From Marivita sp. GX14005 (GTDB taxonomy: Bacteria > Pseudomonadota > Alphaproteobacteria > Rhodobacterales > Rhodobacteraceae): a stretch of 64,000 bases of DNA. The notes below the pieces were generated by a model. It did no database searches. It was not told the DNA's origin and saw nothing but the letters and a program-made list of their open reading frames with translations. Positions 34,203 to 42,401 of the stretch are shown here, piece after piece (position 1 is the stretch's first letter; each line of letters begins with the position of its first letter). Where the stretch lies: contig NZ_JAMCCQ010000004.1 in assembly GCF_023370775.1 (NCBI RefSeq), positions 124,001 to 188,000 of the forward strand, in the 5' to 3' direction. Both the position numbers and the translations under genes were made by a program.

Positions 34203-35107
34203 GCGTGTTTCCTTCCAGTCTCGGCGGCAAGCGCACCGATCAGCGGCGCGTCATGCGCCAGTTCAGCCGCCAAGACGCGCGGGCGGAACGGTTCGGGCTC
34301 TTGCGCAAGCGCGCTGCGCACGCGGTCCAGATAGCCCGGCGCAAGCCCGATGCTGCCGCCAAGCGCGACCGTGTCGAGCCCGAGAATGGCCCCCAGATCG
34401 GCGATCAGGCAGGCGATGGCCTCGGCCGAGTGGCCGATGATCTCCTCCGCCCAGCCCGCCCCGTCCGCTGCGGCGGCAAAGACGGCACGCGCATCGCAGC
34501 CCTCATTGCCCGCAGCGGCGGCGGCGGCGGCAATCGCCCGCCCGCCGGCCACGCTCTCGACCGTGCCGCGCCGCCCGCTGCCGCAAGGCCCGCGCCCGAG
34601 CGGGCTGGAGGCGAAACCGACATGCCCGGCCAACCCGTTCGCGCTGGTGACAAGCCGCTTGCCCAGCACCAGCCCGCCGCCGACACCGGTGGAGACGGTG
34701 ATATAGGCGAATGCCTCGCTGTCGCGCCCCGCGCCGAACAGCCCCTCGCCAAGCGCGGCGGCGGCGGCATCGTTTACGCAACTCGCGCCGCCGAACGCCG
34801 TTTCGGCAGCTGCGCCCAGATCGAAATCGCGGATCGCGGAGAAGGTGCCGTGATTGACGGCGTGCCACTTGCCTGCCGCGTCGATCCGCCCGGCAACGGC
34901 AATCCCCAGCGGTGCGCCGCGCGCATGGCCGAGCCCGGTCAGCAACTCGCGCATCGCGGCAAGCTGCGCCTCCGGCCCGGCGCTGCCATCGGTCGGCATC
35001 TGACGGCGGCCCACGACCTCGCCCCGCTCGATCCGCGCGGCGGCGATCTTCGTGCCGCCAAGATCGGCGGCGAACCCCGTCAGGTCTTGCTTGTGCAGCG
35101 CGGTCAT
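34199..35107 (-). CDS. nanK: N-acetylmannosamine kinase (ROK family)
   Basis: A 302-aa ROK-family sugar kinase, most likely phosphorylating N-acetylmannosamine to ManNAc-6-phosphate for NanE. The ATP-site start GFAADLGGTKIAAARIERGEVV and the later STGVGGGLVLG are present. The ROK zinc signature CxCGxxGCxE reads CGSGRRGTVE, keeping only the first Cys, so the structural zinc is probably absent. The N-acetyl-binding and catalytic region GASCVNDAAAAALGE, with its Asp, is intact. It overlaps nanE and nagB by 4 nt each. Assignment to ManNAc rather than GlcNAc or glucose rests on context. Confidence 0.88.
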   Translation of the reverse strand: MTALHKQDLTGFAADLGGTKIAAARIERGEVVGRRQMPTDGSAGPEAQLAAMRELLTGLGHARGAPLGIAVAGRIDAAGKWHAVNHGTFSAIRDFDLGAAAETAFGGASCVNDAAAAALGEGLFGAGRDSEAFAYITVSTGVGGGLVLGKRLVTSANGLAGHVGFASSPLGRGPCGSGRRGTVESVAGGRAIAAAAAAAGNEGCDARAVFAAAADGAGWAEEIIGHSAEAIACLIADLGAILGLDTVALGGSIGLAPGYLDRVRSALAQEPEPFRPRVLAAELAHDAPLIGALAAETGRKHA

Positions 35108-35793
35108 GCCCCGCGCTCCTTCGCCTCGGCAATGCTTTGCGCGAACCAGCCCGTCATGATCTCCAGCCGGGTGAGCGCCGTTCCGACCGTCACCGCATCC
35201 GCTCCGGCGCCAAGCGCGCGCGCCGCCAGATCGGGCGTGTTCACCCGCCCTTCAGCCATGACGAACCCGCCAAGCGCGCGGAATCCCGCGATCAACTCGT
35301 AATCGACGCCGTCGCCCCGGCCCTCGGTTTCGGCGGTATAGCCCGACAGCGTCGTGCCGAGGATCGCCGCCCCTTCGGCCTGCGCCCGGCTTCCATCGGC
35401 CAGCGTCGCGCAATCGGCCATCGCCAGCGCACCGGCCTCGCGGATCGCCCGCACGAGCGCCGCGCTGGTTTCGGGGCGCGCGCGGTCCGTCGCGTCATAG
35501 GCGATGACATCCGCGCCCGCCTCGGCCAGCGCGGCGACATCTTCAAGATAAGGCGTGATCCGCACCGGGCTGCGTTCAAGATCGCGCTTCACGATGCCGA
35601 TGATCGGCACATCGACATGCGGGCGCACGGCGCGCAGGTTTTCCACCCCCTCGATCCGTATCGCATGCGCCCCGCCGGCCGCGGCGGCCTGCGCCATCGC
35701 GGCGACGATCTCGGGGCGGTCCATCGGGCCGTCATCGACGGGCTGGCACGACACGACGAGCCCGCCGCGCAAAAGGGTCAAGGCATCCATCAT
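35104..35793 (-). CDS. nanE: N-acetylmannosamine-6-phosphate 2-epimerase
   Basis: A 229-aa TIM-barrel enzyme converting ManNAc-6-phosphate to GlcNAc-6-phosphate. Typical segments are GGLVVSCQPVDDGPM at the N-terminus, GAHAIRIEGVENLRAVR, PIIGIVKRDLERSPVRITPY with the catalytic Lys, and FVMAEGRVNTPDLAARALGAGADAVTVGTALTR. The ATG at 35793 lies 2 nt after the siaM stop with GGAG upstream. A longer frame running back through siaM is shadow. It links the transporter half of the operon to the enzymatic half. Confidence 0.95.
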   Translation of the reverse strand: MMDALTLLRGGLVVSCQPVDDGPMDRPEIVAAMAQAAAAGGAHAIRIEGVENLRAVRPHVDVPIIGIVKRDLERSPVRITPYLEDVAALAEAGADVIAYDATDRARPETSAALVRAIREAGALAMADCATLADGSRAQAEGAAILGTTLSGYTAETEGRGDGVDYELIAGFRALGGFVMAEGRVNTPDLAARALGAGADAVTVGTALTRLEIMTGWFAQSIAEAKERGA

Positions 35794-35795
35794 CG

Positions 35796-37070
35796 TCACT
35801 CCATCAGGCTCGGCAAGCCGGTCACGAGGATCGGGAAGGCACAGATCAGGATGAGCACCACGAAGGGCGGGATCAGCCAGGGCAGGATCGCCTTGGCGAG
35901 CCGCTGGTAGGGAATTTCTCCCACCTGCGCGACAACGAACAGCGCCATGCCCATCGGCGGGGTGAGAATCGAGATCATCAGGTTCAGAACCGTGATGATG
36001 CCGAAATGCACCGGGTCGATGCCGAAGCCCATCGCCACCGGCACGAGGATCGGCACCACGACGAGCAGGATCACCAGCGCCTCGATGAAGCAGCCGAGAA
36101 AGAAGATCATCACATTGACCGCGATCAGGAAGGTGATCGGGCTGTCGGCGATGGACAGGAAGAAGGTGGCGATCTGCTGCGGCGCCTGTTCGCGCGCCAT
36201 GATGAAGCTGAGAAGCGCAACGCCCGCCACGATGGTCGCGATGGAGGCGGAGGTCACTGTTGTCTCGTAGATCGAATCCCAGAGCTTGCGCCATGTCAGT
36301 TCGCGGTAGAACACCAGATCGATGAGGATCGCGTAAAGCACCGTGATCGCCGCCGCCTCGGTCGGGGAGAAGAGCCCCGAGAAGATGCCGCCGACGATGA
36401 CGACCGGAGTTAGGAGCGCCGGCAGCGATTTGACGAAGAGCGTTCCGATCTCGCCCGCGCTGCTGCGCGTGTCGGTCGGATAGCCGCGCTTGCGGGCGAT
36501 GAACCAGACCATGCTCATGAGTGCGATGGCGCAAAGAACGCCGGGCACGATCCCGCCCAGGAACAGCTTGCCGATGGAGACATTGGCGATCACGCCATAC
36601 AGCACCATCGTGATCGACGGCGGCACAAGCGGGCCGATCATCGACGACGCGGCGGTCACCGCTCCGGCGAAATCGTCGTCATAGCCGGCCTTGCGCATCG
36701 CCTCGATCTCCATTTTGCCGAGACCCCCCGCATCGGCGAGCGCCGAGCCGGACATGCCCGAGAAAAAGAGCGAGGCCAGCACGTTCACATGCCCCAGCCC
36801 GCCGGTGATATGCCCGACAAGCGAACGGGCGAAACCGAAGAGATGGTTCGTGATCCCGGCCGAATTGAGCACCCCGGCGGCGAGGATGAAAAGCGGCACG
36901 GCGAGCAGGGGAAAGCTGTTGAGCCCATCCACCATCCGCTGCGCGGCAAAGCTGATGCCCATGCCGGTATAATAGAAATACCCCATCGACACGAAGATCA
37001 TCGCGATACCGATGGGAACGCCGATCAGGACGAAGATCAGCCACAGGATCCCGACAGCGGCAAGCGTCAT
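35796..37070 (-). CDS. siaM: TRAP transporter large permease (SiaM-like)
   Basis: A 424-aa DctM-type membrane protein with about 12 helices that couples sodium influx to substrate uptake. Typical stretches are SGMSGSALADAGGLGKMEIEAMRKAGYDDDFAGAVTAASS and IGPLVPPSITMVLYG, and in the second half LGCFIEALVILLVVVPILVPVAMGFGIDPVHFG. It partners SiaQ (ATGA overlap) and the binding protein SiaP. Sialic acid as substrate is inferred from the flanking nan/nag genes. Confidence 0.92.
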   Translation of the reverse strand: MTLAAVGILWLIFVLIGVPIGIAMIFVSMGYFYYTGMGISFAAQRMVDGLNSFPLLAVPLFILAAGVLNSAGITNHLFGFARSLVGHITGGLGHVNVLASLFFSGMSGSALADAGGLGKMEIEAMRKAGYDDDFAGAVTAASSMIGPLVPPSITMVLYGVIANVSIGKLFLGGIVPGVLCAIALMSMVWFIARKRGYPTDTRSSAGEIGTLFVKSLPALLTPVVIVGGIFSGLFSPTEAAAITVLYAILIDLVFYRELTWRKLWDSIYETTVTSASIATIVAGVALLSFIMAREQAPQQIATFFLSIADSPITFLIAVNVMIFFLGCFIEALVILLVVVPILVPVAMGFGIDPVHFGIITVLNLMISILTPPMGMALFVVAQVGEIPYQRLAKAILPWLIPPFVVLILICAFPILVTGLPSLME

Positions 37071-37546
37071 AGCGTCGGCTCCCGTTTGACCGTCACTTCT
37101 CGGCGCGAGATGAGGCGGCGCACGATCCGGTGCAGGATCAGCACGAACCCGACCAGCGCGGAGGCATAGAGCACCGCATCAACGGTCGGCAGCGTGACGG
37201 TGATGTTGTTCGATGTACGCAGAACCGTCTTGTAGCTGATCCAGATCAGGTGGCCGACGATCCAGAGGAACACCAGATCGATCAGCGTATAAAGCACCAG
37301 CCGGACCTTGCCCGGCATCAGATCGGCCAGGAAGGCCATCTTGAGCTGCCCGTCCTTCCGCTCGACCTCGGCAATCGCCACGAAGGCCATCCAGACCCAG
37401 ATCCAGCGCGCGGCTTCCTCCGTCCAGACCGGGCCGCGAAAGAGCGGCGTGCGACCAAAGACCTGGATCAGCACTATGCCGATCAACGCGATGAAGAGGA
37501 TCGAGGCGACGATCCCTTCGACACTGTATTTACCTTGCGGTTTCAT
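37067..37546 (-). CDS. siaQ: TRAP transporter small permease (SiaQ-like)
   Basis: A 159-aa DctQ-type protein with four predicted helices, for example EGIVASILFIALIGIVLIQVFGR, and the conserved segment VWTEEAARWIWVWMAFVAIAEVERKDGQLKMAF. It stabilises the large permease. It is coupled to siaM by ATGA and separated from siaP by 60 nt containing a hairpin. The protein is separate, whereas SiaQ and SiaM are fused in Haemophilus-type sialic acid TRAP systems. Confidence 0.9.
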   Translation of the reverse strand: MKPQGKYSVEGIVASILFIALIGIVLIQVFGRTPLFRGPVWTEEAARWIWVWMAFVAIAEVERKDGQLKMAFLADLMPGKVRLVLYTLIDLVFLWIVGHLIWISYKTVLRTSNNITVTLPTVDAVLYASALVGFVLILHRIVRRLISRREVTVKREPTL

Positions 37547-37576
37547 CGGGGATCGCCTCCTGATCCGAGCGGGACA

Positions 37577-37596
37577 GGCGGGCGCGAACGCCCGCC
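37577..37596 (-). terminator. Hairpin between siaP and siaQ
   Basis: GGCGGGCG (37577-37584) pairs perfectly with CGCCCGCC (37589-37596) around a CGAA tetraloop, in the gap between siaP and siaQ. No U-tract follows on the minus strand. It probably stabilises the siaP message or lowers permease expression; full termination is unlikely because siaQ has no other obvious promoter. Confidence 0.55.
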
Positions 37597-37606
37597 CTGG
37601 GGTGGC

Positions 37607-38569
37607 TTACTCGCCGCGCACGCGGGCGATGGCGCCTTCGCCGAACTCCGCTTCCAGCGTGTCGTAGTAGGGCTGCATCGCCTCGCGGAACGGTGCAAGA
37701 TCGGGGCGCGTGATGGTCAGCCCGCGCTCCTCGAAAGTCGCGATCAGATCCTGCTCGGCCTGCTCGGTGCGTTCGTTGTTGACGGTGCCGCCGGCGGCGA
37801 CTGCCTCATCGATCCAGCCCTTTTCCTCATCGCTCAGGCTGTCCCAGAGATCGTCCGAGATCTGCACGGCGGCGGAAGCGACGAAATGGTTGGTCATCGC
37901 GACATGGCTCTGCACTTCGTAGAACTTCATCGCGTCGATGGTCGGCAGCGGGTTCTCCTGCGCATCGACCTGGTTGGTCTGCAGCGCAAGATACACCTCG
38001 GCGAAAGCCACCGGCGCGGGCGTCGCGCCGACATTCTCGGCATAGGCGATCAGGAAAGGCACGTTCGGAGTGCGCAGGCGCAGGCCTTCCATGTCCTCGA
38101 TGCTTTCGATGGCGCGGTTCGCGGTGGTCTGGCGCGTGCCGTAATACCAGACGTCGAGCAGATGCACGCCCTGCTCCTCGAACTTGGCAGCCATCTCCTG
38201 ACCCCAATCGCCGGCGATGATCTGCTGAAGGTGATCGAAATCATCGGCCACATAGGGCGCGCCGATCAGGTTCAGCTCGGGGATGATGTAGCTCATGTCG
38301 GGATAGCCGGTGATGACCATGTCCAGCTCGCCGGCCTGAAGCTGCGCGACCATCGCCTTGAAATCGCCGAGGGTGGAGGACGGAAACAGGTTAACCGTCA
38401 ATTCGCCGCCCGATACGTCTTCGAGCGTCTGGGCGAATTCCTGCGCGCCGGCAAAGACGTTGCTCGCCTCGTTGTCCTGCATCCCGAGCGTCAGCTCCCG
38501 CTCGGCCATCACCGGCGCGGCCAGCGCGAGCGTTGCCGCCCCCGCGAGAAGTGTTGTCTTGAATGTCAT
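37607..38569 (-). CDS. siaP: TRAP transporter substrate-binding protein (SiaP-like)
   Basis: A 320-aa exported DctP-type binding protein (signal MTFKTTLLAGAATLALAAPVMA). The family pattern is clear: EGLRLRTPNVPFLIAYAENVGATPAPVAFAEVYLALQTNQVDAQENPLPTI, where the Arg of LRTPN usually clamps the ligand carboxylate. It should capture N-acetylneuraminate or a relative in the periplasm. It is first gene after nanR in the catabolic direction, and the strong GGAGGAACC before its ATG implies high expression. Confidence 0.9.
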   Translation of the reverse strand: MTFKTTLLAGAATLALAAPVMAERELTLGMQDNEASNVFAGAQEFAQTLEDVSGGELTVNLFPSSTLGDFKAMVAQLQAGELDMVITGYPDMSYIIPELNLIGAPYVADDFDHLQQIIAGDWGQEMAAKFEEQGVHLLDVWYYGTRQTTANRAIESIEDMEGLRLRTPNVPFLIAYAENVGATPAPVAFAEVYLALQTNQVDAQENPLPTIDAMKFYEVQSHVAMTNHFVASAAVQISDDLWDSLSDEEKGWIDEAVAAGGTVNNERTEQAEQDLIATFEERGLTITRPDLAPFREAMQPYYDTLEAEFGEGAIARVRGE

Positions 38570-38618
38570 CGGTTCCTCCTTGGTTGTCGATGAATGGCCG
38601 GTTCGGCCCTTTGCCGTG

Positions 38619-39347
38619 TCACTCCGCGCCCGGCGAAAGCTCCGGTGCCTGAAGCCGCGCGCGATAGGAGCGGATCAGGTGTCGATCCATCACGTCCGTC
38701 GCGGCCAGAACGTCGCCATCGAGGATCGCCTGGTAGATCTGCCGGTGCTCGTCATAGGCGATCCGGTCATAGCGCAGCGCGTCATCCGTTGCCGGGCGGT
38801 GCGCGATCATGGTGCTGACGAACATATCGTGCAGCGTCAGGATCACCGGGTTGCCGACGACCGAAACCAGCGCGCGGTGAAAGGCGATATCGGTGCGGGC
38901 GAACTCCGCCTCGCCGATGGCGCGGAAATTGTCTTCCAGCGCGGTTTGCAGTTTGGCCAGCTGCGCGTTGTCGGCCCGCTTGGCCGCCTCGCGCGCCGCG
39001 CCGGTTTCGATGAATTGCCGCATCTGTTCGAGATGCGCGCCGCTTTCGGCATCGCCCAGAATCTCGCGGATATGATCGCCCGTTCCCTTCAGGACGCTGG
39101 CGATGGACGGCAATGACGCGCGCGGCCGCCTGCCCGCGCCTGCGGTCGCATAGCCCCGCATCTGCAACTGGGCCAGCGCTTCGCGCACCGTCGGGCGGGA
39201 TGCGGAAAAGCGTTCGCAAAGGTCGCGCTCGGTCGGAAGGGGCGTCTCGGGCGGGAAGCCGCCCTCGCGGATATCGGCGATCAGCGCCTCCGCAATCACG
39301 TCCGGCGTGCGCTTCTGGGCGGTTTCCGCAATGCCAGTCTGTGCCAT
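38619..39347 (-). CDS. nanR: GntR/FadR-family regulator of the sialic acid genes (NanR-like)
   Basis: A 242-aa regulator. The N-terminal winged helix-turn-helix contains LPTERDLCERFSASRPTVREALAQLQMRGY, and the C-terminal FCD domain shows TDIAFHRALVSVVGNPVI and AYDEHRQIYQAILDGD with metal-ligand Asp/His residues. AGGAGG precedes the ATG at 39347, which fixes the start; the open frame 11 codons longer lacks a site. It lies upstream of siaPQM and divergent from nanA, and the palindrome 21 bp upstream is its likely operator. It is functionally like E. coli NanR, though orthology is inferred from context. Confidence 0.85.
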   Translation of the reverse strand: MAQTGIAETAQKRTPDVIAEALIADIREGGFPPETPLPTERDLCERFSASRPTVREALAQLQMRGYATAGAGRRPRASLPSIASVLKGTGDHIREILGDAESGAHLEQMRQFIETGAAREAAKRADNAQLAKLQTALEDNFRAIGEAEFARTDIAFHRALVSVVGNPVILTLHDMFVSTMIAHRPATDDALRYDRIAYDEHRQIYQAILDGDVLAATDVMDRHLIRSYRARLQAPELSPGAE

Positions 39348-39367
39348 CGGCCCATCCTCCTGCAATT

Positions 39368-39404
39368 TTGGTATTACCAAAAAAATTTCTTGTCAAACGA
39401 AATT
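39368..39404. promoter_or_regulatory. NanR-like operator and nanA/nanR divergent promoter
   Basis: TTGGTA-T-TACCAA (39368-39380) is a perfect 6-bp inverted repeat around one base, of the GGTA/TACC type used by FadR-like GntR proteins. A second dyad, AATTTC-N9-GAAATT, covers 39384-39404. A possible plus-strand promoter is TTGTCA at 39390-39395 with a TATTTG element 18 nt later. The minus strand offers TTGACA at 39396-39391. The sites overlap the promoter elements, consistent with repression in both directions. Confidence 0.6.
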
Positions 39405-39494
39405 CCCCGGCTGTATTTGTGGGACCGAAAAACAAGCGCGTTTTGTCAGGCCAAACTCCGACACCGCGCCGGGATCGACAAAGGGAAGACCGCG

Positions 39495-40397
39495 ATGACC
39501 AAGACACTGACCGGGATGTATGCCGCGCTGATGACCGGGCTTGCGGATAACGGCGGCTTCGATGAGACGCGCCAGCGCGGGCTGACCGACTATGTTCTCA
39601 AACAGGATCTCGCCGGGCTCTATGTCGGCGGCAGCAGCGGTGAGGCCGGGCTGCTCAATGTCGAGGAGCTTCTGGCGCAGCAGGCCATCGTCGCCGATTG
39701 CGCCAAGGGGCGCGGCACCACGCTCATCGCGCATGTCGGCGCGCCCAACCTGCGCGATTCGATCCGCCTTGCCGAACGCGCCCGCGATCTGGGCTATCAC
39801 GCCCTGTCGGCGCTGCCGCCCCATTCCTACCCGTTCAGCGATGCGGAAATCGAAACCTACTACCGCGATCTCGCTGCGGCGACGGAGCTGCCGCTCATCG
39901 TCTACGAAGTGCCGATCCGCACCGGACGGCCCATTCCGCTCCCGTCGCTCGAACGGATCCTGAATTTCCCCAATGTTTCGGGGATCAAGTTCACCTCGAC
40001 CGACATGTTCAAGTTCTCCATGCTGCGCCGCCGCTGCCCGGAGGCGACCTATTTCTTCGGCTTCGACGAGATCTACACCACCGGCGCGGTGCTTGGCGCG
40101 GATGGCGGGATCGGCACCACCTACAACATTCTGGGCAAGCTCTATGTCGCGCTCCATGCGGCGATGCGGCAGGGCGATCTTCCGCGCGCGCAGGAATTGC
40201 AGGAGGCCTCGCAAATCTTCGTCGAGGCGCTTCTGGACACCGGCGTTCTTCCCGGCATGAAAGCGGCGCTGCGCCTTCGCGGCATCGAATGCGGCCCCAC
40301 CCGCGCGCCGATGGCGCTGCGCATGTCCGAAAACGACGCCGAGGCGCAGATGCGCGCGGTGCTGGAGCGGCCCGAGATCGCGCCCTGGCTGATCTGA
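39495..40397 (+). CDS. nanA: N-acetylneuraminate lyase
   Basis: A 300-aa class I aldolase of the DHDPS/NanA family that splits N-acetylneuraminate into pyruvate and N-acetylmannosamine. The carboxylate-binding loop GGSSGEAGLLNVEE, the Tyr in PLIVYEVPIRTGRP and the Schiff-base Lys in VSGIKFTSTDMFKF are all present, with the FFGFDE segment typical of lyases acting on sialic acid. ATG 39495 follows AAAGGGAAG. It is transcribed divergently from nanR-siaPQM and feeds ManNAc to NanK. Confidence 0.93.
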   Translation: MTKTLTGMYAALMTGLADNGGFDETRQRGLTDYVLKQDLAGLYVGGSSGEAGLLNVEELLAQQAIVADCAKGRGTTLIAHVGAPNLRDSIRLAERARDLGYHALSALPPHSYPFSDAEIETYYRDLAAATELPLIVYEVPIRTGRPIPLPSLERILNFPNVSGIKFTSTDMFKFSMLRRRCPEATYFFGFDEIYTTGAVLGADGGIGTTYNILGKLYVALHAAMRQGDLPRAQELQEASQIFVEALLDTGVLPGMKAALRLRGIECGPTRAPMALRMSENDAEAQMRAVLERPEIAPWLI

Positions 40398-40439
40398 CGC
40401 GCCCGCGCGTCGGCTTGGCTGGAATGTCTCGACAAACCG

Positions 40440-40462
40440 CGTGCAATTCGGTCTCTTGCACG
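40440..40462. promoter_or_regulatory. Inverted repeat upstream of mgtE
   Basis: CGTGCAA (40440-40446) and TTGCACG (40456-40462) form a perfect 7-bp inverted repeat with a 9-nt spacer in the gap between nanA and mgtE. It could be a weak nanA terminator stem, an mgtE leader hairpin or an operator. There is no U-tract and nothing resembling a known magnesium riboswitch. Confidence 0.35.
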
Positions 40463-40504
40463 GTGCACATGATGTTGCGCGGATGAGGTCTCTGAGAGGT
40501 TCCC

Positions 40505-41824
40505 ATGTCCGATCCCGCCCCCAACCCGCACGATCCCGGTGCCGCGCGGCGATTTGCTGAAACCGGCCGTCCGGTCGATGTGGCGGTCTGGCTGTCGCGC
40601 CTTGCACCCGAGGACGCGCTGCCCTTCATTCTGCCGCTCGCACCGGCCCGTCAGGCCAGGATTTTCGGTCATCTGCCGCTCGATATGCAGAGCGCTCTGG
40701 CCCGCGCGCTTCCCGGCGCGGTGCTGGCCGGGATCGTCACCCGGATGGATGCCGATGACCGCGCCGATCTCTTCGGCGCGCTGCCGCCGGAGGACCAGAA
40801 CGGCCTGATCGGCGATTTGCCTGCCGAGGACCGCGAGGATATCCGCCGTCTTGCCGCGCATCCCGGCGAAAGCGCCGGGGCGATCATGACCTCCGATTAC
40901 GCGGTCCTGAACGCCGAAATCTCCGCGGCCGAGGCGATCGACGCCCTGCGCGAACAAGCGCCCGGGGCGGAGACGATCTACCGCTCCTATGTCGTCGATG
41001 CGCATCACCGGCTGACCGGCTCCGTCCGGCTGCACGCGCTGATCCTGGCGGAGGCGGATACCCCAATCGCCGCGCTGATGGAGGAGGCGCCCGTTTCCGT
41101 TTCGGTTCACACCGATCAGGAGGACGTCGCCAAGCTGATCGCGCGATACGATCTGCTGGCGATCCCGGTGGTCGACGATGGCGGGCGGCTGGTGGGTATC
41201 GTCACCCATGACGACGCCGCCGATGTGATGCAGCAGGAGGCGACCGAGGATTTCCAGAAGATCTCGCATGTCCTGCCCTTCAAGCAGACGATGCGGGACG
41301 CCGGGATCGGGATGCTCTATTCGCGCCGCGTCGTCTGGCTGGCGCTGCTCATCGTCGGGAACCTCTTTTCCGGCGCGGGGATCGCCCATTTCGAGGATGT
41401 GATCCTCGCCTATGTCTCGCTCGTGTTCTTCCTGCCGCTTCTGATCGACAGCAGCGGCAACGCCGGCTCGCAATCGGCCACGCTGATGGTGCGCGCATTG
41501 GCGACAGGGGATGTGGAGATGTCGGATTGGGGGCGGCTGCTCGTGCGGGAGTTGGTCGTCGCCGCCGCTCTGGGCGCGACCATGGCGGCGGTCGTTGTGC
41601 CGCTCGGCGCGTGGCGTGGCGGCTGGGATGTCGCCATGACCGTCGGGCTGACGATGTTCGTCGTCGTTCTCATCGGCTCGGTCGTGGGCATGTCCCTGCC
41701 GTTCCTGCTCAGCCGGTTGAAGCTCGATCCGGCGACGGCCAGCGGCCCGCTGGTCACGACGATCTCGGACGCGACGGGCGTCTTGATCTATTTCACCATC
41801 GCGTCCGCCCTGCTGGACCTCTGA
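40505..41824 (+). CDS. mgtE: Magnesium transporter MgtE
   Basis: A 439-aa Mg2+ channel. The cytoplasmic N domain (superhelical, residues about 20-130) is followed by paired CBS domains (HPGESAGAIMTSDYAVL through GIVTHDDAADVMQQEATEDF) that gate the pore by sensing Mg2+. Five helices follow with the family signature LLIDSSGNAGSQSATLMVRALATGDV and a pore-region SGPLVTTISDATGVLIYF. A GAGAGG ribosome site precedes ATG 40505. It is a stand-alone gene. Confidence 0.95.
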   Translation: MSDPAPNPHDPGAARRFAETGRPVDVAVWLSRLAPEDALPFILPLAPARQARIFGHLPLDMQSALARALPGAVLAGIVTRMDADDRADLFGALPPEDQNGLIGDLPAEDREDIRRLAAHPGESAGAIMTSDYAVLNAEISAAEAIDALREQAPGAETIYRSYVVDAHHRLTGSVRLHALILAEADTPIAALMEEAPVSVSVHTDQEDVAKLIARYDLLAIPVVDDGGRLVGIVTHDDAADVMQQEATEDFQKISHVLPFKQTMRDAGIGMLYSRRVVWLALLIVGNLFSGAGIAHFEDVILAYVSLVFFLPLLIDSSGNAGSQSATLMVRALATGDVEMSDWGRLLVRELVVAAALGATMAAVVVPLGAWRGGWDVAMTVGLTMFVVVLIGSVVGMSLPFLLSRLKLDPATASGPLVTTISDATGVLIYFTIASALLDL

Positions 41825-41830
41825 CCGCCG

Positions 41831-42010
41831 TCAGGCCGCTGGCCGCAAGTCCTCATCGTCATTGCCGGCCGCATCGTCGGCGCGAAAAGGCTCCGGCTCC
41901 TGCGGCGCGGCGTTCATGGCGGCACGCGGCTGCTCCGGTTCGTCCTCCGGTATGTCAGGCTTGAAGATGTGGGGGAAAAGCTCTTCGAAATCGGCCTTGC
42001 AGATCATCAT
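41831..42010 (-). CDS. Small acidic protein (59 aa), unknown
   Basis: A 59-codon gene with a strong ribosome site (AAGGAGAT) before ATG 42010. The product starts MMICKADFEELFPHIFKPDIP and continues as an acidic, Pro/Glu-rich tail (EDEPEQPR, NDDEDLRPAA) likely to be disordered. I recognise no family. A single Cys and the FEELFPHIF motif are the only distinctive marks. It lies downstream of the DUF1127 gene on the same strand (76-nt gap), so the two may be cotranscribed; its stop is 6 nt from the convergent mgtE end. Confidence 0.6.
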   Translation of the reverse strand: MMICKADFEELFPHIFKPDIPEDEPEQPRAAMNAAPQEPEPFRADDAAGNDDEDLRPAA

Positions 42011-42086
42011 GGGTCCATCTCCTTCGGATCGTTCGCTACGCAAGATCGGCCGCCGCGCGGGATGAGCCCCGCGCGGCGGCGTGGCG

Positions 42087-42401
42087 CTATGCGGCGCGGC
42101 GGTAAAGATCGTCCATCGTTCCCGCCGCCTTCGGCGCCCGCGCGACCGGCACCATGCGCAACTCGCGATCGTCGAGGCTGTCGACGACACGGGGAATGTC
42201 GCTGCGCGAGATGCCGATATCGCGCAGGAGGCGGTCGTCCATTGCGGCGAAGGCTGCGATCATGCGCTGCCTCTGCCAGCGGCGGAACGCGCGGCCCAGC
42301 CAGCGGCGCAGGGTGCCCGCCTTGCGGGGCTGCTCATGGCGGGGCAACGCGTGGGCCGGCGAAGCGGAAAGGTAATCGTGATGGGAGAGGAAAGGATGCA
42401 T
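42087..42401 (-). CDS. DUF1127 domain protein
   Basis: A 104-aa basic protein with the Arg-rich helical DUF1127 domain, RRWQRQRMIAAFAAMDDRLLRDIGISRSDIPRVVDSLDD (about residues 43-82). Small DUF1127 proteins of alphaproteobacteria can bind RNA and influence phosphate and carbon metabolism or stress-related RNA turnover. This one has an extra N-terminal segment (MHPFLSHHDYLSASP) and a C-terminal tail, so it belongs to the longer subclass. GGAG at proper distance supports ATG 42401; an ATG at 42413 is possible but has no ribosome site. Confidence 0.85.
   Translation of the reverse strand: MHPFLSHHDYLSASPAHALPRHEQPRKAGTLRRWLGRAFRRWQRQRMIAAFAAMDDRLLRDIGISRSDIPRVVDSLDDRELRMVPVARAPKAAGTMDDLYRRAA

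Noticed and set aside
40398-40504. Possible magnesium riboswitch before mgtE
   Set aside because: The gap is only 107 nt and shows just one 7-bp dyad; no multi-helix M-box architecture can be drawn.
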